23,753 nucleotides of DNA, taken from the IMG/VR virus record IMGVR_UViG_3300017731_000057, positions 1-23,753 of that record. The stretch is one strand, 5' to 3'. Below, in pieces: positions 21,483-23,753 of the stretch. The notes beneath the pieces were generated by a model. That model was not told the origin of the DNA. It searched no databases and saw only the letters and a program-made list of their open reading frames with translations. This stretch comes from a virus. Both the position numbers and the translations under genes were made by a program. Each line of letters begins with the position of its first letter. The stretch's first letter is position 1.

Positions 21483-22236
21483 TTTTCAAGCTATTGTCAT
21501 GTATATTAACATCAGATAATTTAATAGCGTCAAGCAGTTCATCTGCTCTTTCACCAAATATTAAATTACCTGCCATTTTCATTTCAACACCACGTTGTTG
21601 TAACTCAAAGTATTCTCTCCAAGCTCTAACTGATACTCTATCTTCCATATTTTCTGTTAATGAAGTATCACTAATTACCTGATGCCATGTTTTTGGAAAC
21701 ATTTTTAATGCACTAGGGTGTATTGTATCTACATGTATTTTAACTGGGAACCTATCTTTAAGTGCCATGGGTAGGCTCTCTGGTAGGCTGTTAGTTGTAG
21801 CTATAACATTAAAACCTTTCTTTGGTCTTACTGTTTCTTTGTCGTCATTATTTAATGTCAACTGTGCTATATCTTTATCATCTAATACAGCATGTAAGAA
21901 TGTCATAGCATCTGGTGAAGCGTGGTCAATTTCATTGACTACTAATCTTCCACCATTTCTCCATGATTGGATTGCTATACCATCATGCCATTCAAATCCA
22001 CCTGACGAATTGGGTTTATAAAACCCTTCTAAGTTTGCACTAGCAGTGTCTTCTGTCATAGTAATTTGATAAACATTAGGTTCTCCACTCATGTTTAATC
22101 CTATTTTATTAGTTGCAGCTGCATATGTTTTACCAGTACCAGGTGGCCCGTATAACAGTATTCTATCTGCATTACCTATAGCTGATGCGACTTTGTCCCA
22201 ACAAGTTATAGGTCCTTTCTCCATTGTTTCTTCCAA
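21463..22236 (-). CDS. MoxR/dynein-type AAA+ ATPase
   Basis: This 257-aa protein contains Walker A GPPGTGKT (30-37), a Walker B-like segment RLVVNEIDHA (96-105), sensor 1 in FNVIATTNS (141-149) and the Arg-finger region MALKDRF (156-162). The Walker B aspartate is Asn100, followed by the catalytic-type Glu101. TTG 22236 is taken as start because AGGAG lies 6 bases before it; ATG 22224 (GGAAGA upstream) is an alternative. Such ATPases form hexamers that drive a VWA partner, encoded directly downstream with overlap. The pair may remodel a host or virion complex. Confidence 0.75.
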   Translation of the reverse strand: MEETMEKGPITCWDKVASAIGNADRILLYGPPGTGKTYAAATNKIGLNMSGEPNVYQITMTEDTASANLEGFYKPNSSGGFEWHDGIAIQSWRNGGRLVVNEIDHASPDAMTFLHAVLDDKDIAQLTLNNDDKETVRPKKGFNVIATTNSLPESLPMALKDRFPVKIHVDTIHPSALKMFPKTWHQVISDTSLTENMEDRVSVRAWREYFELQQRGVEMKMAGNLIFGERADELLDAIKLSDVNIHDNSLKNVQEEE

Positions 22237-22249
22237 TGTATTCTCCTGT

Positions 22250-22564
22250 CTAGAATGTATTATCTACATCCTCTAATTTAATAAAACGACAATAGATATC
22301 TATTTCTCCATCGTCATTTTTTCTTTGTTTAACTTCAAACTTACCAACATCTTTAAGATGTCTGATATTAGTTTGAGTCATATTTTCTATATTTTGTTTA
22401 ACACCTGATACCCAATTGCTACAACTAGCTATTAAATACCATTCATAAGGTGTACTTAACAAAGTTTCTACTTTTTCATCTGTTAATATCGTAGCTGTCT
22501 TACCTTTTCTACTATGATTTGAAGCAGGTGGATTTTGTCTAACAAGCTTACTCTTGCTCGTCAT
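22250..22564 (-). CDS. 104-aa hypothetical basic protein
   Basis: A basic, Ser/Asn-rich N-terminus (1-27) leads to a compact domain: TPYEWYLIASCSNW (38-51), a helix (VKQNIENMTQTNIRHL), GKFEVKQRKNDDGEIDIYCRFIKLED (74-99). The order W-Y-hhA, N-x-(4)-M, G-x-FEx-(K/R)xR, IYxRFI resembles small proteins of actinobacterial phages, but no function is known to me. ATG 22564 is chosen over GTG 22573. It overlaps the previous gene by 17 bases and precedes the ATPase by 13. Possibly a nucleic-acid-binding accessory. Confidence 0.5.
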   Translation of the reverse strand: MTSKSKLVRQNPPASNHSRKGKTATILTDEKVETLLSTPYEWYLIASCSNWVSGVKQNIENMTQTNIRHLKDVGKFEVKQRKNDDGEIDIYCRFIKLEDVDNTF

Positions 22565-23117
22565 TTTTACCACTATTCTCTGTCATATCTTTAAGCCAAT
22601 CTTCTGCTAAGTCACCAGTATGACTCATAACATGAGTAGTAGCTTCCATAGCTTTATCAATTAACTTATTTTCATTCTCTACAAGAACAACTTGTATTCC
22701 TGTAGGTTCACTAAAGAAAAATCTGTTAAATAATCCTGAGTTACCAACACTATTTAATACTTCTCCCATATCATCTGTACTTATTTCATCAGGTAAACAG
22801 TTCCACCAACCTGTCATAATAGAAGCTTTACGATAACTATCTAATCTCATCGCTGCATCTATTGCTTCTTTTGGTCCAACTGCATCAACTTCATATCTAG
22901 TCATTAATTCATCTGTTTCATTAAAATTTGCAAATCTATCTTTCCAAAAATTAACATATTCATCATCTTTTAGATAAGTTAAAACAACTGCATATGCTTT
23001 TAAGTCTACATCAACAATTTTTACTGCATCGTGACTACCAAACATTGATTTTCCTACAAAATCATCGTTCAGTTCGTTACAATTATCACAGCAGTCTTCT
23101 CCGTCATGCTCACTCAT
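22548..23117 (-). CDS. 189-aa hypothetical acidic protein
   Basis: The ATG at 23117 is preferred because AGAGGA lies upstream at normal spacing and the reading then overlaps the preceding gene by only 8 bases (ATGAGTGA); a longer reading would run deep into it. The N-terminus has CCDNC (9-13), a partial metal knuckle. The centre alternates strands (KIVDVDLKAYAVVLTYL) and helices (EAIDAAMRLDSYRKA). The C-terminus is acidic and helical. No family is recognised. It sits in the ATPase/VWA operon and might be a substrate or adaptor of that pair. Confidence 0.5.
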   Translation of the reverse strand: MSEHDGEDCCDNCNELNDDFVGKSMFGSHDAVKIVDVDLKAYAVVLTYLKDDEYVNFWKDRFANFNETDELMTRYEVDAVGPKEAIDAAMRLDSYRKASIMTGWWNCLPDEISTDDMGEVLNSVGNSGLFNRFFFSEPTGIQVVLVENENKLIDKAMEATTHVMSHTGDLAEDWLKDMTENSGKNDEQE

Positions 23118-23406
23118 ATATTTTATTCCTCTCTTCAATTTCCCATGGTTCGTAAATAGATTCACATCTTTTACACCACCATAGTTCTGAATGTTCATCA
23201 TCAAATGCCAATTGTTCATGACATTGATGACATACATATCCTGTTTCTAATTCTTCTGACATTAAATCAAACATATTCAATACGATTTGTTTTTCTAATT
23301 TAAATTGCATGTTATTATATCTAAACCAACGCACAATGTTATAATTAAATTCACTTAATCGCATATATACTAAATTAAAGTATCGAACATAGTCTTTATA
23401 TGTCAT
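23110..23406 (-). CDS. 98-aa zinc-ribbon protein
   Basis: An aromatic/basic helical N-terminus (about 5-45) is followed by a clear four-cysteine ribbon: CHQC (59-62) and CKRC (78-81), spaced by 15 residues rich in acidic and Trp residues. The C-terminus (EPWEIEERNK) is acidic. The ATG overlaps the previous stop by 11 bases. A later in-frame Met (33 or 45) could also start it, since no strong ribosome-binding site precedes the first. It is probably a nucleic-acid or protein adaptor. The family is unknown. Confidence 0.5.
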   Translation of the reverse strand: MTYKDYVRYFNLVYMRLSEFNYNIVRWFRYNNMQFKLEKQIVLNMFDLMSEELETGYVCHQCHEQLAFDDEHSELWWCKRCESIYEPWEIEERNKIYE

Positions 23407-23611
23407 CTTCTTCGTCTAGTTTTTCTTCTATTAAGTCAATGCTATGACTTAAAAAAGTAAACAACTTATTGTTATCAGCTAGTTTCACAAGTTCATCAAC
23501 TTGTTCATCTATCTGTTCACTTGTTGTTTCCTCTGGAAATGTTAGAGTTATTACGCAATCTTTATCCCAATCTTTTTTCATTGGGTTTTTATATACATAA
23601 GGCTCTGTCAT
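23396..23611 (-). CDS. 71-aa acidic hypothetical protein, first gene of the operon
   Basis: ATG 23611 is chosen because AGGAGG lies 4 bases before it; a longer in-frame reading would run through the leader hairpin and inverted repeat. The protein has a short strand region (CVITLTFPEE, 19-28), then two acidic helices (SEQIDEQVDELVKLAD and SHSIDLIEEKLDEEDDI). It is strongly acidic and lacks a known motif. Being first after an elaborate leader, it is likely expressed early. Small acidic phage proteins often bind host factors, but no such role can be shown here. Confidence 0.55.
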   Translation of the reverse strand: MTEPYVYKNPMKKDWDKDCVITLTFPEETTSEQIDEQVDELVKLADNNKLFTFLSHSIDLIEEKLDEEDDI

Positions 23612-23625
23612 ATTTCCTCCTCTCT

Positions 23626-23641
23626 CTATCTGTATAGATAG
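23626..23641 (-). promoter_or_regulatory. Leader hairpin before the operon's ribosome-binding site
   Basis: CTATC, loop TATACA and GATAG form a 5-bp stem on the - strand transcript, ending 4 bases before the AGGAGG of the first gene. It shares bases with the left arm of the larger inverted repeat (23639-23657), so the two pairings compete. It could modulate access to the start or mRNA stability. Confidence 0.4.
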
Positions 23642-23731
23642 CTTATAGTATGTATGGAAAATTGGTCTTGGTATAACGTAATTAAAAAACCTCACAATTT
23701 TTACTATGAAAACCATACATACTATAAGCTA
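23639..23731. repeat. 19-bp perfect inverted repeat upstream of the minus-strand operon
   Basis: TAGCTTATAGTATGTATGG (23639-23657) is matched exactly by its reverse complement at 23713-23731, separated by 55 bases. It lies in the 142-base leader region before the first - strand gene and contains no gene of its own. On the - strand the loop holds TTGTGA and TTATAC at 15-bp spacing, a possible weak promoter between the arms. A pair of operator sites, a phage origin element or an RNA stem-loop are all possible. Confidence 0.7.
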
Positions 23732-23753
23732 CCTACCTCCACCTAACAACAGC

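Noticed and set aside
19968-22236. Cobaltochelatase CobS/CobT for cobalamin synthesis
   Set aside because: The ATPase/VWA similarity is generic; there is no CobN or other cobalamin gene, and HExxH fits the predicted metallopeptidase branch better.
22548-23237. Longer 229-aa version of the acidic hypothetical protein
   Set aside because: It would overlap the zinc-ribbon gene by more than 120 bases; ATG 23117 has AGAGGA upstream and a normal short overlap.
23396-23716. Longer 106-aa version of the first minus-strand gene
   Set aside because: The extension would translate the AGGAGG site, leader hairpin and inverted repeat; the internal ATG at 23611 has an ideal ribosome-binding site.

Overview
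The window is part of an AT-rich tailed-bacteriophage genome that is densely packed and split into two convergent arms. Positions 1-15029 carry virion and lysis genes on the + strand. Positions 15133-23611 carry DNA-metabolism, regulatory and host-interaction genes on the - strand. No integrase, transposase, tRNA gene or CRISPR array was seen. Between the capsid gene and the end of the virion arm there is no recognisable tail-tube or tape-measure gene, and a 1271-aa lysine-rich protein sits where ejection proteins often lie, so a short-tailed (podovirus-like) particle is the most economical reading. The host is not shown directly. The Ser/Thr/Pro linker of the secreted protein at 7224-8927, the actinobacterial-style lysozyme fold at 16294-16710, the Rad52-like annealing protein and several promoters placed for leaderless transcripts all hint at an actinobacterial, perhaps marine or freshwater, host. 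This is inference.

Virion arm: the C-terminus of the major capsid protein (1-327), a small beta-rich protein, a 56-aa peptide, a neck/adaptor candidate (923-1930), a beta-propeller-like protein (1930-3855), a fibre-like protein (3876-4940) and three diverged tandem paralogues with a fibre-tip-like fold (4940-6569). Next come an XkdW-like small protein, two small membrane proteins, a secreted, extremely acidic 567-aa protein, further small membrane proteins, a DUF5675 protein, the 1271-aa candidate internal virion protein, an r1t-type holin candidate and small basic proteins. Many junctions are one-base TAATG overlaps, and this tiling exposes a 12-codon cysteine-rich gene (9148-9186).

Minus-strand arm, in transcription order from the right: a 19-bp perfect inverted repeat and a leader hairpin precede a run of overlapping genes. 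These are an acidic 71-aa protein, a 98-aa zinc-ribbon protein, two unknown proteins, a MoxR-type AAA+ ATPase, and its likely partner carrying HExxH and VWA motifs. A structured non-coding segment follows (19802-19952), with a stem, T-arm-like hairpin and CCA arranged like a tRNA-like domain. A new unit then starts from a leaderless-looking promoter: an HTH protein, a metallophosphoesterase and a 44-aa protein, ended by a clear terminator (18259-18286). The last unit holds a Rad52/Sak-like annealing protein, a zinc-ribbon protein, a 42-aa zinc-finger-like protein, a winged-helix candidate, a lysozyme-like muralytic enzyme, small proteins and a 101-aa SET-domain protein.

The layout suggests the - strand arm acts in recombination and host control and supplies one lytic enzyme, while the + strand arm builds the particle and supplies the holin. 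All calls come from reading the sequence; no database search was possible.
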